From Nisaea sp. (GTDB lineage Bacteria; Pseudomonadota; Alphaproteobacteria; Thalassobaculales; Thalassobaculaceae), in assembly GCF_034670185.1 (NCBI RefSeq), contig NZ_JAXMNY010000004.1, positions 124,001 to 188,000 on the forward strand: a DNA stretch of 64,000 bases, read 5' to 3'. Both the position numbers and the translations under genes were made by a program. Positions 42,104-51,017 of this stretch are shown piece by piece. The notes below the pieces were generated by a model, which was given only the letters and a program-made list of their open reading frames with translations, ran no database searches and was not told the DNA's origin. How positions within the stretch are numbered: the stretch's first letter is position 1; the number at the start of each line of letters is the position of its first letter.

Positions 42104-43189
42104 ATGACGAACCAGATAACCACACCACCGGCACGGCACAAGAGCCCGCGGCGCATCGGTACCGTTCTTTCCTTCGTGCTGGCGCTCGCGGTGTTGACCT
42201 ATGTCGGCAACTGGTTCGCCGCAGCTTTCTGGCTGGAAGGCCGGATCGAGGACTGGGCCACGGCAGAGCGCGCCAAGGGGAACGAGGTCACTTTCGGCAC
42301 ATTGCGCTTCGAGGGCTTTCCCTTCGAAATGAGCATCCTTGCGCCGGACGTCCTGTACCGGCGGAACCGGGAAGCCGTGATCGAAACAGTGGCGACCGAC
42401 CGGCTGCGGCTGTCCGCCAAGCCATGGGCGCCGCTCGATCTGACGCTGACGGCGGAGAAAGGCGTGACCGCGATACAGAAAGCTCCCGCGCAGGGCACGA
42501 CGGTGACCCTGACCTCGGCGCCAGACACCACAATCAATGCCAAGTTCTACAGTTCGGGTGTGCTGGAGCATGCCCGGCTGAGTGCCGCCAGTGGCAGGCT
42601 GGTCTCAGAGCGCGATGGCGATCCCGCAGGCCCGCGCGAAGCCGCCCGGCTCGGTGCGACAACGGCGACCCTGGATCAGGCAGACAACGTTGTCAGCCAC
42701 ACGGATGCGGCGGCCGTCATCAGCCTCACCACCGCCCGTCTGGAAACGCCGGCCCTGAAGCAGCTCGGCACGGCGGCAGACCATGCAAGGCTCTCTCTTG
42801 AGGCCACTCTGCGTGGCGTCCTTTCCGGCACAGATGCGGCGGATCTTGCGCTCTGGCGGGATGCAGGCGGGACGGTCGATATCGACCGCTTCATGCTGTC
42901 GCTCGACCCGGTGGCGCTGAGACTGAACGCAACGCTGGCGCTGGATCAGCTGCTCCGACCGGAAGGTGCGGGTACTCTTGAGATCAAGGGATTCGACGAG
43001 GCCCTCGAAGACCTGATCAGCGCCGGACACCTGAAACGGGACGCCGCGGAAGTCGCCCGGCTCGTGCTCGGTGCCTTCAGCCGCAACAGCGATCCGGACG
43101 GACGCCGGGTTGTCAGCGTTCCGGTTGCGGCACAGAACGGACGCGTCAGCGCCGGTCCCTTCACCTTATTCCGGTTTCCCGCCTTCTGA
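42104..43189 (+). CDS. DUF2125 domain protein
   Basis: A protein of about 361 aa with a basic N-terminus, one transmembrane anchor (about residues 17-38) and a large extracytoplasmic domain. LRFEGFPFEMSI near residue 65 matches the DUF2125 opening (R-x-G-F-P). Function unknown; probably periplasmic-facing. The start is uncertain: ATG at 42104 or TTG at 42095, with GGGAAG placed between the ideal distances for both. The 3' end overlaps the convergent tyrA gene by 24 bp. Confidence 0.8.
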   Translation: MTNQITTPPARHKSPRRIGTVLSFVLALAVLTYVGNWFAAAFWLEGRIEDWATAERAKGNEVTFGTLRFEGFPFEMSILAPDVLYRRNREAVIETVATDRLRLSAKPWAPLDLTLTAEKGVTAIQKAPAQGTTVTLTSAPDTTINAKFYSSGVLEHARLSAASGRLVSERDGDPAGPREAARLGATTATLDQADNVVSHTDAAAVISLTTARLETPALKQLGTAADHARLSLEATLRGVLSGTDAADLALWRDAGGTVDIDRFMLSLDPVALRLNATLALDQLLRPEGAGTLEIKGFDEALEDLISAGHLKRDAAEVARLVLGAFSRNSDPDGRRVVSVPVAAQNGRVSAGPFTLFRFPAF

Positions 43190-44140
43190 GTCCGCATCCT
43201 CTTTATTGGCGTCCGGCCCCCAGGGGTTGGAGCCTTCCTGATGCGCCTCGACAACACTCCGCCGGACTTCCCGTGTGCGCTCGAAAAACTCATAGAGCTT
43301 GTCGCCCTCGCCCCACCGGATCTGCCGCTGCAGTGCGGTCAGATCCTCGGTGAAACGCTGCAGCATCTCCAACACCGCTTCCTTGTTGTTCAGAAAGATG
43401 TCGCGCCACATGGTCGGGTCCGAGCCGGCAATCCGGGTGAAGTCCCGGAAGCCACCGGCGGAGAACCGGATCACATCCTGCCGCTCCTGCTCCTCCACAT
43501 CGAAGGCCGTGCCGACGATGGTGTAGGCGATCAGGTGAGGCAGGTGAGAGGTCAGCGCCAGCACCTTGTCGTGGTAGGCCGCATCCATCACCTCGACGAT
43601 GGCGCCGACCCGGGACCACAGAGCCTCGACCTTCGCTGTTGCCGTGGGGTCGACACCTTCTTCCGGCGTCAACAGCCAGAAACGGCCCCGGAACAGCTCG
43701 GCAAAACCGGCATCGGGGCCGGACTTCTCCGTTCCTGCGACCGGGTGACCGGGAACGAAGTGAACACCTTCGGGAACCAGCGGCGCCACGTCACGCACCA
43801 CAGCCAGTTTCACCGAGCCGATATCGGTCAGGACCGCGCCTTGCTCCAGATGAGGCGCGATCTCGGACATGATCGCGGCATAAGCGCCAACCGGCGCGCA
43901 CAGGACGACACCGTCGGCGCCGGTCACGGCCTCTGCGGCGGTTTCATGCACACTGTCGACGATGCCAAGCTCCAGCAGCCGCGCCCGGACCGCCGGATCA
44001 CGGTCGAAGGCCGCAAGATGGGCAGCACCGTTGCCAGCCTGACGCACGGCACGGGCGATGGAAGAGCCGATATTGCCGACGCCTATCAGCGCCAGCCGTT
44101 TAAAGACAGGCTCGTCCTGGGGAAGATCTGTCATGCTCAT
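43166..44140 (-). CDS. tyrA: Prephenate/arogenate dehydrogenase
   Basis: Oxidative decarboxylation of prephenate (or arogenate) in tyrosine synthesis. The 324-aa protein has the NAD motif GVGNIGSSIARA (residues 20-31), VPGHPVAGTEKSG, and the TSHLPHLIAY catalytic-histidine region, followed by the helical dimerisation domain. A polar tail of about 20 residues ends the protein. Its ATG overlaps the hisC stop by four bases. The chorismate mutase-hisC-tyrA order is a known alphaproteobacterial arrangement. Confidence 0.93.
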   Translation of the reverse strand: MSMTDLPQDEPVFKRLALIGVGNIGSSIARAVRQAGNGAAHLAAFDRDPAVRARLLELGIVDSVHETAAEAVTGADGVVLCAPVGAYAAIMSEIAPHLEQGAVLTDIGSVKLAVVRDVAPLVPEGVHFVPGHPVAGTEKSGPDAGFAELFRGRFWLLTPEEGVDPTATAKVEALWSRVGAIVEVMDAAYHDKVLALTSHLPHLIAYTIVGTAFDVEEQERQDVIRFSAGGFRDFTRIAGSDPTMWRDIFLNNKEAVLEMLQRFTEDLTALQRQIRWGEGDKLYEFFERTREVRRSVVEAHQEGSNPWGPDANKEDADSEGGKPE

Positions 44141-45261
44141 GATGCCGGCCTTTCCTTGCCGAGAAAGTCCGCCAGCGCATCGACCACGTCGCGCATTTCC
44201 TCGCCGGTGCCGATGGACAGCCGCACGGTGTCGGGCACGCCGTATCCGGCCATCTCCCGCACCAGAATGTTCCGGTCCGCGAGAAAAGCGCGGGCCGCTG
44301 CGGCATTGCGCCCCTCTTCTTCCGGGAAACGCAGCAACAGGAAATTGGTCACGGTCGGCAGCGCCTCAAGACCGAGCTCGGTGAACTTCTCCACGCTCCA
44401 GGGCAGCCAGCGGTTGTTGCTCTCAACCACCGCTTCCTGGAAGGCCAGATCCTCAACTGCGGCAATCCCGGCCGCGATGGCCAGCGAGTTCACGCCGAAC
44501 GGCTGCTTGATGCTTTCCAGCGTCGCGGCGATGTCCTTCGGCGCGTAGGCCCAGCCGAGCCGGAGGCCTGCCATACCGTACAGTTTGGAGAAGGTCCGCA
44601 GCATCACGACGTTGTCGTGCGCCTCGACCAGCTCAATGCCGCTGTCGAAATCGTTCTTCGTTACGTACTCGCAATAGGCGGCGTCCATAACCAGCAGGAT
44701 ATCGTCCCGCAACCCGGCCCGCAGGCGCTTCACCTCGTCCTGCGGGATATAGGTGCCCGTCGGATTGTTCGGGTTGGCGAGGAAAACCATGCGGGTACGG
44801 TCGCTGACGGCGGCAAGGATCGCATCGACGCTGACGGTATATTCGTCGTCCGGCGCCATCACCGGCACACCACCCGCAATCCGGGTCGCCATCGGGTAGA
44901 CCAGAAAGCCGTATTGGGTGTGGATCGCCTCGTCGCCCGGCTCGAGATAAGCGAGGCAGAGCGTCTGGATCAGCTCGTCGGAGCCGCAGCCGAAGACAAT
45001 GCCCGCCGGATCGATACCGTTACGCTTTGCCACCGCCTCGGCCAGCCGGCTGGCGGCAACGGCAGGGTAGCGGTGCAAGTCCGGGTCGGCGCTGTGCATC
45101 GCCGCCAGCGCTTTCGGGCTCATGCCGAGGGCACCTTCGTTGGCGGAGAGACGGATGACCCGTCCCGGCTTGCTCGCACCACCGTGGTTCGGCGTGTAGC
45201 TGACCATGGTCGCGATGGAGGATTTCGGTTTGATAGACGGCGTCTTATTGCTGGAAGACAT
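44137..45261 (-). CDS. hisC: Histidinol-phosphate aminotransferase
   Basis: A 374-aa class I PLP aminotransferase acting on imidazole-acetol phosphate. In this context it probably also transaminates aromatic keto acids. The Schiff-base lysine lies in RTFSKLYGMAGLRLGW, the PLP-phosphate contact in GCGSDELI, and the cofactor aspartate in DAAYCEY; NPNNPTGTYI is the conserved loop. It is coupled to tyrA by a 4-bp ATGA overlap and lies 62 bp downstream of the chorismate mutase gene. Confidence 0.93.
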   Translation of the reverse strand: MSSSNKTPSIKPKSSIATMVSYTPNHGGASKPGRVIRLSANEGALGMSPKALAAMHSADPDLHRYPAVAASRLAEAVAKRNGIDPAGIVFGCGSDELIQTLCLAYLEPGDEAIHTQYGFLVYPMATRIAGGVPVMAPDDEYTVSVDAILAAVSDRTRMVFLANPNNPTGTYIPQDEVKRLRAGLRDDILLVMDAAYCEYVTKNDFDSGIELVEAHDNVVMLRTFSKLYGMAGLRLGWAYAPKDIAATLESIKQPFGVNSLAIAAGIAAVEDLAFQEAVVESNNRWLPWSVEKFTELGLEALPTVTNFLLLRFPEEEGRNAAAARAFLADRNILVREMAGYGVPDTVRLSIGTGEEMRDVVDALADFLGKERPAS

Positions 45262-45323
45262 GATTTTATCAGTTCAAAAAGCGGACGGAAGATCGGATCT
45301 GGGTCCGGCGGCGGGCCGAAAAA

Positions 45324-46115
45324 TCAGCCGGCGTGAACCGGGACCGCGTAAGCGCCGATGCGGTAATAGGGCACCTCGCCTTCGCGGCCGCCCAGATGTC
45401 GCTCCAGCCCTTCCGGGATCTCCAGGAACCCGTCCTGTTCGATCAGCCGATAGCCGTCGCCTTCATCAATCACCGCTCCCGCAAGCTCGACACCGTCGCG
45501 CACCGCGAACAGCGTCTTGTCCTCGCCCGAAGATTCCGGCTCCTGTCCCGCGACGATGAAGGCATCGCCCGCGAAGCCGTTGACCCCAACAGCGGCGCCG
45601 GTCTCGCAAAAAGGAAGCCGCGCAATGATGCGCGGCGTCGCCAGACCGGTTCTGTCGGAAACCAGCTGCGGCCACCATCGTGCGGACGTCATCGGGAAGC
45701 CGGGCAGCACACCGAGCGTCGCCGAGCCGTCGGCAACCGCGGCCAGCACAGCCTCGGCACTATCCATACGCTCGATCGTCGCCGAGATACCGCAATGGTC
45801 GCGCGCCAGGTCATAGACCTTCTCGGCGCCTTCCGGCAGGTAGACCGCGGCATGGACATGGGTCTGCATGTTCAGGTTGGCGCTCAGGATTTCGCGCCAG
45901 AACCGGATCAGCGTCGGGATGTTCAAGTAAGATTCGTTACGCCCAACGAGACGGCGGATGATCTGCGCCTCGCGGCCCGGACGGAAATAGGGGCCGCGGT
46001 CGCCGCCCTTGGCATCGGCGACCTGCTTGCCGATCTCGACGCGACGCATCAACAGATCGTGCAAAGCCACGTCGATCCCGTCGATCTCCCGCCTCAGATC
46101 ATCAAGCGTGCTCAC
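45324..46115 (-). CDS. Chorismate mutase with C-terminal prephenate-dehydratase-like region
   Basis: A 263-aa protein. Residues 1-85 form an AroQ-type chorismate mutase: the LRREIDGIDVALHDLLMRRVEIGKQVADAK pattern keeps the helical active-site arginine and lysines (short core LRREID and RRVEIGKQVA). The C-terminal 175 residues resemble a degenerate prephenate dehydratase fold (a periplasmic-binding-like domain) but lack the TRF motif, so dehydratase activity is not expected; the real enzyme is pheA at 1.5 kb. The GTG start has GGAAGG upstream. First gene of the operon with hisC and tyrA. Confidence 0.85.
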   Translation of the reverse strand: MSTLDDLRREIDGIDVALHDLLMRRVEIGKQVADAKGGDRGPYFRPGREAQIIRRLVGRNESYLNIPTLIRFWREILSANLNMQTHVHAAVYLPEGAEKVYDLARDHCGISATIERMDSAEAVLAAVADGSATLGVLPGFPMTSARWWPQLVSDRTGLATPRIIARLPFCETGAAVGVNGFAGDAFIVAGQEPESSGEDKTLFAVRDGVELAGAVIDEGDGYRLIEQDGFLEIPEGLERHLGGREGEVPYYRIGAYAVPVHAG

Positions 46116-46328
46116 CGGACTAGCCTTCCAATCGAACCCCGAACGGGTCCTCGCGGACCCGAAAATAAAAAGATTGCCGGAAAACCCCATTCCCGGCGCG
46201 GCGGCTAGCAATAAACGTGGCAGGCGCCGAATTCAAGCGGGCAGAGAACCGGTTGGCGGAAATCGGGACAGCTTTGGCTGGTTGGTTGCCTGATCAGCTG
46301 TCCCGGGTGTCGGGAAAATAATTCGCCG

Positions 46329-46613
46329 TCAGGCGATCTGGTCGCAGATCGCCAGCACCCGATCCTTGACCAGCGGCGTGGAGAATTCCCGGAAATCGGC
46401 CATGAAATCGGCCGCCTTGTGTTCCTCGAACGCCGCCATATCGGTGTAGGTTTCCCAGAGCTGGAAAGCCCCCGGGTTTTCCTGGTCGCGGGCGACCAGA
46501 AAGCCCTTGCAGCCTTCCTGGGTCAGGCTGTTGGCGGCGTGCTGCTTCAGACGCGCTTCAAAAACTGCGGCGTCACTCTCGGCAACAACCAGTTTCACGG
46601 CGATCACAATCAT
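46329..46613 (-). CDS. Antibiotic biosynthesis monooxygenase (ABM) domain protein
   Basis: A 94-aa dimeric alpha-beta-barrel protein of the ABM/YgiN type: MIVIAVKLVV at the N-terminus, then EGCKGFLVARDQENPGAFQLWETYTDMAAFEEH (short core FQLWETYTDMAAFEEH with the usual histidine). These proteins are quinol monooxygenases or act on quinone-like substrates; no specific role can be read. The ATG overlaps the upstream methyltransferase stop by four bases, so the two are translationally coupled. Confidence 0.85.
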   Translation of the reverse strand: MIVIAVKLVVAESDAAVFEARLKQHAANSLTQEGCKGFLVARDQENPGAFQLWETYTDMAAFEEHKAADFMADFREFSTPLVKDRVLAICDQIA

Positions 46614-47392
46614 TTCTGTTTCCTCCTCTGTAGATTTTCAGCCATGCGGCCATGACCGCCGGCTGTGTTCAGGGCTGTCGCCCGGCGCCTGGGCATTGGC
46701 AGCAATTGTCGGATTTTCACCGCCCGCCCTTTCGGCCGGGCATAGATCTGTTTCGTTGCCTCGATCAGTACCACGCCGGAGAACCGGTTGAACCAGCGCT
46801 CACCCAATTTTTCCACGGCGGAGGCGGAACGCAGCAGCAGTGGCGAATTCGAGGGCGGCATGTAGAGCGCATGCGCGGTCAGCGAGGGCGCGAACATATT
46901 GTCTTTCAGCAGCCGGGAGAGCTGCGAGGGGGAATAGGGATGGCCGTGCCCGAAAGGGGTGCGGTCGAGCCGAGCCCAGATGCCGCGCCGGTTCGGCACC
47001 ACAACCAGCAGCCTGCCGTTCCCGGCCAGCACCCGCCAGATCTCCTGCAGCATGGGGCGGAGTTGCTCGGTGCATTCCAGCGCATGGACCAGCAGCACCC
47101 GGTCGACGGAAACGTCCTGCAGTGGCAGTTCGGCCTCGTCGGAAAGGCAGACCAGCCCCTTGCCCTCACGCGGCCAGTGCAGCACGCCCTGCTGGGAGGG
47201 CATGATCGCGATCACCCGCTCCGCCTCGTCCCGGAACGGACGCAGGAACGGCGTCGCGTAGCCGAGTCCGAGCACGGTTTCGCCCTTGGTACTCGGCCAT
47301 AGCTCGCGGACACGGCGACGGATCATCCGCCGGGCGACTTGCCCGACGCGCGTGCCATAAAAATCCCAGAGATCGACTGCATCGTTGAACAT
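46610..47392 (-). CDS. SAM-dependent methyltransferase
   Basis: A 260-aa class I methyltransferase. Motif I is VLGLGYATPFLRPF (around residues 40-53), an unusual variant of the GxGxG loop, followed by LPLQDVSVDRVLLVHALE (motif IV-like) and a C-terminal basic tail rich in arginine. It is divergent from gloB, a pairing seen across alphaproteobacteria. The substrate is unknown. Coupled to the ABM gene by a four-base overlap. Confidence 0.83.
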   Translation of the reverse strand: MFNDAVDLWDFYGTRVGQVARRMIRRRVRELWPSTKGETVLGLGYATPFLRPFRDEAERVIAIMPSQQGVLHWPREGKGLVCLSDEAELPLQDVSVDRVLLVHALECTEQLRPMLQEIWRVLAGNGRLLVVVPNRRGIWARLDRTPFGHGHPYSPSQLSRLLKDNMFAPSLTAHALYMPPSNSPLLLRSASAVEKLGERWFNRFSGVVLIEATKQIYARPKGRAVKIRQLLPMPRRRATALNTAGGHGRMAENLQRRKQK

Positions 47393-47518
47393 GTTCCATA
47401 CCGGCAGTTCACATGTCGCGGAGGGATCATAGTCGTCCGCTTGGCCGCGTCAAAAGGTTGATGCTACGGTCCCGCCTGCGTTTCCAAGATGCCCTCACCG
47501 ATTCCAAGGAGCGAAGCA

Positions 47519-48289
47519 ATGGCCCGTCTCGAAGTGGTGCTGGTCCCCGCCAGATCCGACAATTACGTCTATCTGCTGCATGACGCGGACAGTGGCGCGA
47601 CCGCCGTGGTCGATCCCGGCGAAGCGGCCCCGGTGATCGCGGCGCTTGAGGCACGCGGCTGGAAGCCAAGTCACATCATCAACACCCACCATCATGGCGA
47701 CCATATCGAGGGCAACGAGGCCGTGCGGGCCAAATACGGTTGCACCCTGGTCGGGCCGAAATCGGAGACCGCACGAATCTCTGGTATGGACGTCACCCTG
47801 GCCGAGGGCGACAGTTTCGAGTTTGCCGGGCACAAGGCGGAAATCTTCGAGACGCCAGGCCACACGCTGGGCCATATCGCCTTCTTCTTTCCGGATTCGG
47901 ATATCCTGCTGTCCGGCGACACGCTCTTCGTGCTCGGCTGCGGCCGGGTCTTCGAAGGGACGATGGAGCAGATGTGGGACTCGCTGAAAAAACTGCGCGC
48001 CCTGCCGGCCTCGACCCGGATCTATTGCGGCCATGAATATACCCAGTCGAACGCCCGCTTCGCGGTCTCGATAGACGGCGGCAATGCCAAGCTGAAAGCC
48101 CAGGCCGCGGAGATCGACCGGCTACGGGCAGACGGCAAACCCACCGTGCCGTCCACACTTGGCGACGAGCTGGAGACGAACCCGTTCCTGCGCGCGGACG
48201 ATCCGGCGCTAGCCGCCGCCATCGGCATGGCGGGTGCGGATCCGGTCGCGGTCTTCACAGAAGTGCGGCATCGCAAGGACACTTTTTAA
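47519..48289 (+). CDS. gloB: Hydroxyacylglutathione hydrolase (glyoxalase II)
   Basis: Hydrolyses S-D-lactoylglutathione to lactate and glutathione in methylglyoxal detoxification. The 256-aa metallo-beta-lactamase-fold enzyme has the metal motif THHHGDHIEG (near residue 57), ETPGHTLGHI, SGDTLF and the C-terminal YCGHEYT and substrate-binding RHRKD elements. The ATG at 47519 has AAGGAG at the right distance; an upstream in-frame ATG adds ten residues. Divergent from the methyltransferase gene and followed by a GST and a cupin gene on the same strand. Confidence 0.94.
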   Translation: MARLEVVLVPARSDNYVYLLHDADSGATAVVDPGEAAPVIAALEARGWKPSHIINTHHHGDHIEGNEAVRAKYGCTLVGPKSETARISGMDVTLAEGDSFEFAGHKAEIFETPGHTLGHIAFFFPDSDILLSGDTLFVLGCGRVFEGTMEQMWDSLKKLRALPASTRIYCGHEYTQSNARFAVSIDGGNAKLKAQAAEIDRLRADGKPTVPSTLGDELETNPFLRADDPALAAAIGMAGADPVAVFTEVRHRKDTF

Positions 48290-48345
48290 GCCCATATTCA
48301 GGGCAACCGGCTCACCGAGCCGGGCATCCAAGGGAGCGAACATCA

Positions 48346-48957
48346 ATGAAACTGTTTTATGCACCGGCATCCCCCTTCGTCCGGAAGGTCGTCGTCTTCA
48401 TCAAGGAACTCGGGCTTGAGGACAAGGTTGAGCTGGTCAAGATCTCCACCACAGTGGTTGACCAGAACGCGGAACTCGCCGCCAGCAACCCAGTCACCAA
48501 GATCCCGACCCTGGTGATGGATAACGGCAAGGGCCTGTTCGATTCCCGTGTCATCACCGCCTATCTCGATTCTCTCGTCTCCTCGCAATCCTTCTATCCC
48601 GCCGAAGGCGAGGCACGCTGGGACGTGCTGTGCATGGAAGCCCTGGCGGACGGCCTGATGGATGCCGCCGTGAACAACCGCTACGAGCGCGGCATGCGCC
48701 CGGCCGACAAGCAGTGGGACGCCTGGAGCGACGGTCAGGTGAAGAAGGTCCATGGCGCCCTTAAGGCGCTAAACGACGCGGCCGGATCTTTTGGCGACAG
48801 GATCGATGCGGGCATCGTGGGCGCCGCCTGTTCCTGCGGCTATCTCGATTTCCGCTATCCGGATATCGGCTGGCGCGAAAGCTACCCGGCTCTGGCCGCC
48901 TGGTACGCCAAGTTCTCCGAGCGCAAGTCGATGCAGGAAACCCAGCCGCCATCCTGA
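48346..48957 (+). CDS. Glutathione S-transferase family protein
   Basis: A 203-aa GST. The N-terminal thioredoxin domain begins MKLFYAPASPFVRKV, where the serine after the APA stretch is the likely catalytic residue. The cis-proline KIPTLV and the glutathione site FDSRVITAYLD complete it. The C-terminal helical domain is short. It is unrelated in detail to the GST at 8.1 kb. The ATG follows AAGGGAG. It lies 56 bp after gloB, suggesting joint roles in electrophile detoxification. Confidence 0.9.
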   Translation: MKLFYAPASPFVRKVVVFIKELGLEDKVELVKISTTVVDQNAELAASNPVTKIPTLVMDNGKGLFDSRVITAYLDSLVSSQSFYPAEGEARWDVLCMEALADGLMDAAVNNRYERGMRPADKQWDAWSDGQVKKVHGALKALNDAAGSFGDRIDAGIVGAACSCGYLDFRYPDIGWRESYPALAAWYAKFSERKSMQETQPPS

Positions 48958-48963
48958 TCAGAC

Positions 48964-49407
48964 ATGAGCACATCCGACTGGAAAGCCATCGTCGCGAAGC
49001 TCGGGATGCAGCCGCATCCCGAGGGCGGCTATTACGCCGAAACCTGGCGCGATGCGCCGGGCGACGGCAGCCGGGGCACGGTGACCCAGATCTATTATCT
49101 GCTGCCGGCGGGGGAGGTCTCCGCCTGGCACCGGGTCACGGACGCCACCGAGATCTGGCACCATTACGCGGGCGCACCACTTGCGCTGACCCTCTCGCCG
49201 GACGGGCATGACGCGGAAGCGCATCATCTCGGCCCCGACGTTCTGGCCGGTCAGAAACCGCAGGTCGTTGTGCCGGAAGGCTGGTGGCAAGCGGCGGAAA
49301 GTCTCGGGGAATGGACGCTGGTCGGCTGCACCGTGGCGCCAGCCTTCGATTTTTCCGGCTTCGAAATGGCCCCGCCCGACTGGCGGCCAACGCCGCGCCG
49401 CAGCTAA
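48964..49407 (+). CDS. Cupin domain protein (DUF985)
   Basis: A 147-aa cupin of the DUF985 family. HPEGGYYAETWRD near residue 18 and the segment SAWHRVTDATEIWHHYAGAPL supply the histidine/glutamate metal-site residues; PEGWWQAAE is the second cupin motif. The family fold is like a sugar-epimerase/isomerase cupin; the function is not established. It starts 6 bp after the GST stop, probably the third gene of the gloB transcript, and its stop overlaps the convergent glycosyltransferase stop. Confidence 0.87.
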   Translation: MSTSDWKAIVAKLGMQPHPEGGYYAETWRDAPGDGSRGTVTQIYYLLPAGEVSAWHRVTDATEIWHHYAGAPLALTLSPDGHDAEAHHLGPDVLAGQKPQVVVPEGWWQAAESLGEWTLVGCTVAPAFDFSGFEMAPPDWRPTPRRS

Positions 49408-51017
49408 ACCCGCTCGACCACGCCCATCTTCAACAGCCAGGCCAGTGCCCGGAAGGTACGTGCCGCTTCGGAAACGGCGGCCTCGGGCAGATCTTCCTGC
49501 ATTTCCATGACGCCCTGCTGACGCATGGCGGCAACCAGCGCCCTGCCGTCTTCGAGCGAGCGCCGGTCCATGGCGCTGATCGGGCTTTGCGCCAATTGAT
49601 CGAGCAAGGCTTCGGCATCGCTGACAGGCTGAACCTTGAAAGCCCGGCCAATGGCCTCACTGGCGAAGCCCGCGAATGTGCGGAACGGATCCGTAATCTG
49701 CGGACTGGGCTTCGGCTCTTCTTCAAAATGGAAAGCCCGGCGCTCTTCCAGCTCCTGCCAGAGCGCCTCATAGGCGCGCACGATCACCGGCCAGTCATAG
49801 GTCTGAAGAGCACGGCTCCGGGCCGCCTCCCCCATGCGCCCCGCCACCTCCGGGTCGATCGCAAGAGCGGCAAGAGCCTCGACCGTCTTTGGAATATCCA
49901 CCGCCACATGCTGGGCCACGACACCGACATGAACGTCGTAATCGTCCTGCTCGGCTGCCAGACGCCAAGCATATTCGTAGCCCGCACCGGACGGCGGCAT
50001 CAGGGTCGGGATCAGGAAGCCGGTCTCGCCATGCACCACCGTATCGCGATAGCCGTCCCAGTCGCTGACCACCGTCGGCAGGCCCGCCGCCATCGCTTCG
50101 ACCGGGGTCAGCCCAAAACTCTCCTGCACATTATCCACGAGCGAAACAAACACGTCAGACGCGGCCAGCACGGCGGCTTTCACTGCCGGGTCGCGGGCAT
50201 CCGCCTTTATCACCTGCACATTCGGCGCGAAGCTTTTCGCCGCCGCATCGAAGGCCGCTTCGGTTTCCGGATTGTAGTACCAACCCGCCTCGATCAGCGT
50301 GACCGGTCGGCCGATCCTCGCCGCCAGCATTTCCAGCGCCCGATAGAAGGGTGTCGGATGCGCTTTCGTGTGATAGCTGAGCCGACCGAGGAACAGCACG
50401 ACAAAACTGTCCTCGGCGATCCCCTGCACCATGCGAAAGGCTTTGCCTGCTGCTGGATCGATGGCGGAGAAGCTGCCAACATCGACCCCGAGCGGGATCA
50501 CCGGCAATTGCGGCAGGAAAGTCGGCTTTCGCCCGACAATATCCCCAAGCGCGTCCGCATAGCCGTCAGCCAGCGAACGGACCAGCCCCCGGATCGGCTC
50601 CGACGCACAGATCAGCGCATCCCAGGACGCCATCGGCGCTACCAGCATTTCACGCACCGCGTCCTGCGCCCGTGCCGAGGCCATCGCGTGTGTTACACCG
50701 CTGAGCGAATAACGCCCACGCCCGATCAGGCGGCGATGCCAGGCACGCTTCGCCAGCGCCGGTCCCGGCATGAAAAGCCCACCTTGATCTGCCAGTTTCC
50801 TCGGCTGGTGAGCCGGGACATGGATCAGGGCACGGTCCGTCGGAAAATCCGCCTTGAAGCGTTCGAAATCGGCCGGCATCGCATGTATCGGGACCGCGCC
50901 TTCTTTGCCGTGGTCGAGATAGGCAGAGATAAAACCGGCATTGGCAACCTGGCGTCCGACAAGCCGGGATGGATCACCCGCCTCCGTGACAAAGTGAAGA
51001 GCGGTACGTCCGATCAT
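49404..51017 (-). CDS. Glycosyltransferase family 4-like protein
   Basis: A 537-aa protein with a GT4-type C-terminal half. VLFLGRLSYHTKAHP starts the nucleotide-sugar domain, then SDVFVSLVDNVQESFGLTPVEAMAAGLP (short core QESFGLTPVEAMAAG, with the E-x7-E motif) and HGETGFLIPT. About 120 residues at the C-terminus follow the catalytic fold and are unassigned. The ATG overlaps the EamA stop by four bases; the upstream continuation lies in the EamA gene and is not coding. Donor and acceptor are unknown. Confidence 0.83.
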   Translation of the reverse strand: MIGRTALHFVTEAGDPSRLVGRQVANAGFISAYLDHGKEGAVPIHAMPADFERFKADFPTDRALIHVPAHQPRKLADQGGLFMPGPALAKRAWHRRLIGRGRYSLSGVTHAMASARAQDAVREMLVAPMASWDALICASEPIRGLVRSLADGYADALGDIVGRKPTFLPQLPVIPLGVDVGSFSAIDPAAGKAFRMVQGIAEDSFVVLFLGRLSYHTKAHPTPFYRALEMLAARIGRPVTLIEAGWYYNPETEAAFDAAAKSFAPNVQVIKADARDPAVKAAVLAASDVFVSLVDNVQESFGLTPVEAMAAGLPTVVSDWDGYRDTVVHGETGFLIPTLMPPSGAGYEYAWRLAAEQDDYDVHVGVVAQHVAVDIPKTVEALAALAIDPEVAGRMGEAARSRALQTYDWPVIVRAYEALWQELEERRAFHFEEEPKPSPQITDPFRTFAGFASEAIGRAFKVQPVSDAEALLDQLAQSPISAMDRRSLEDGRALVAAMRQQGVMEMQEDLPEAAVSEAARTFRALAWLLKMGVVERV

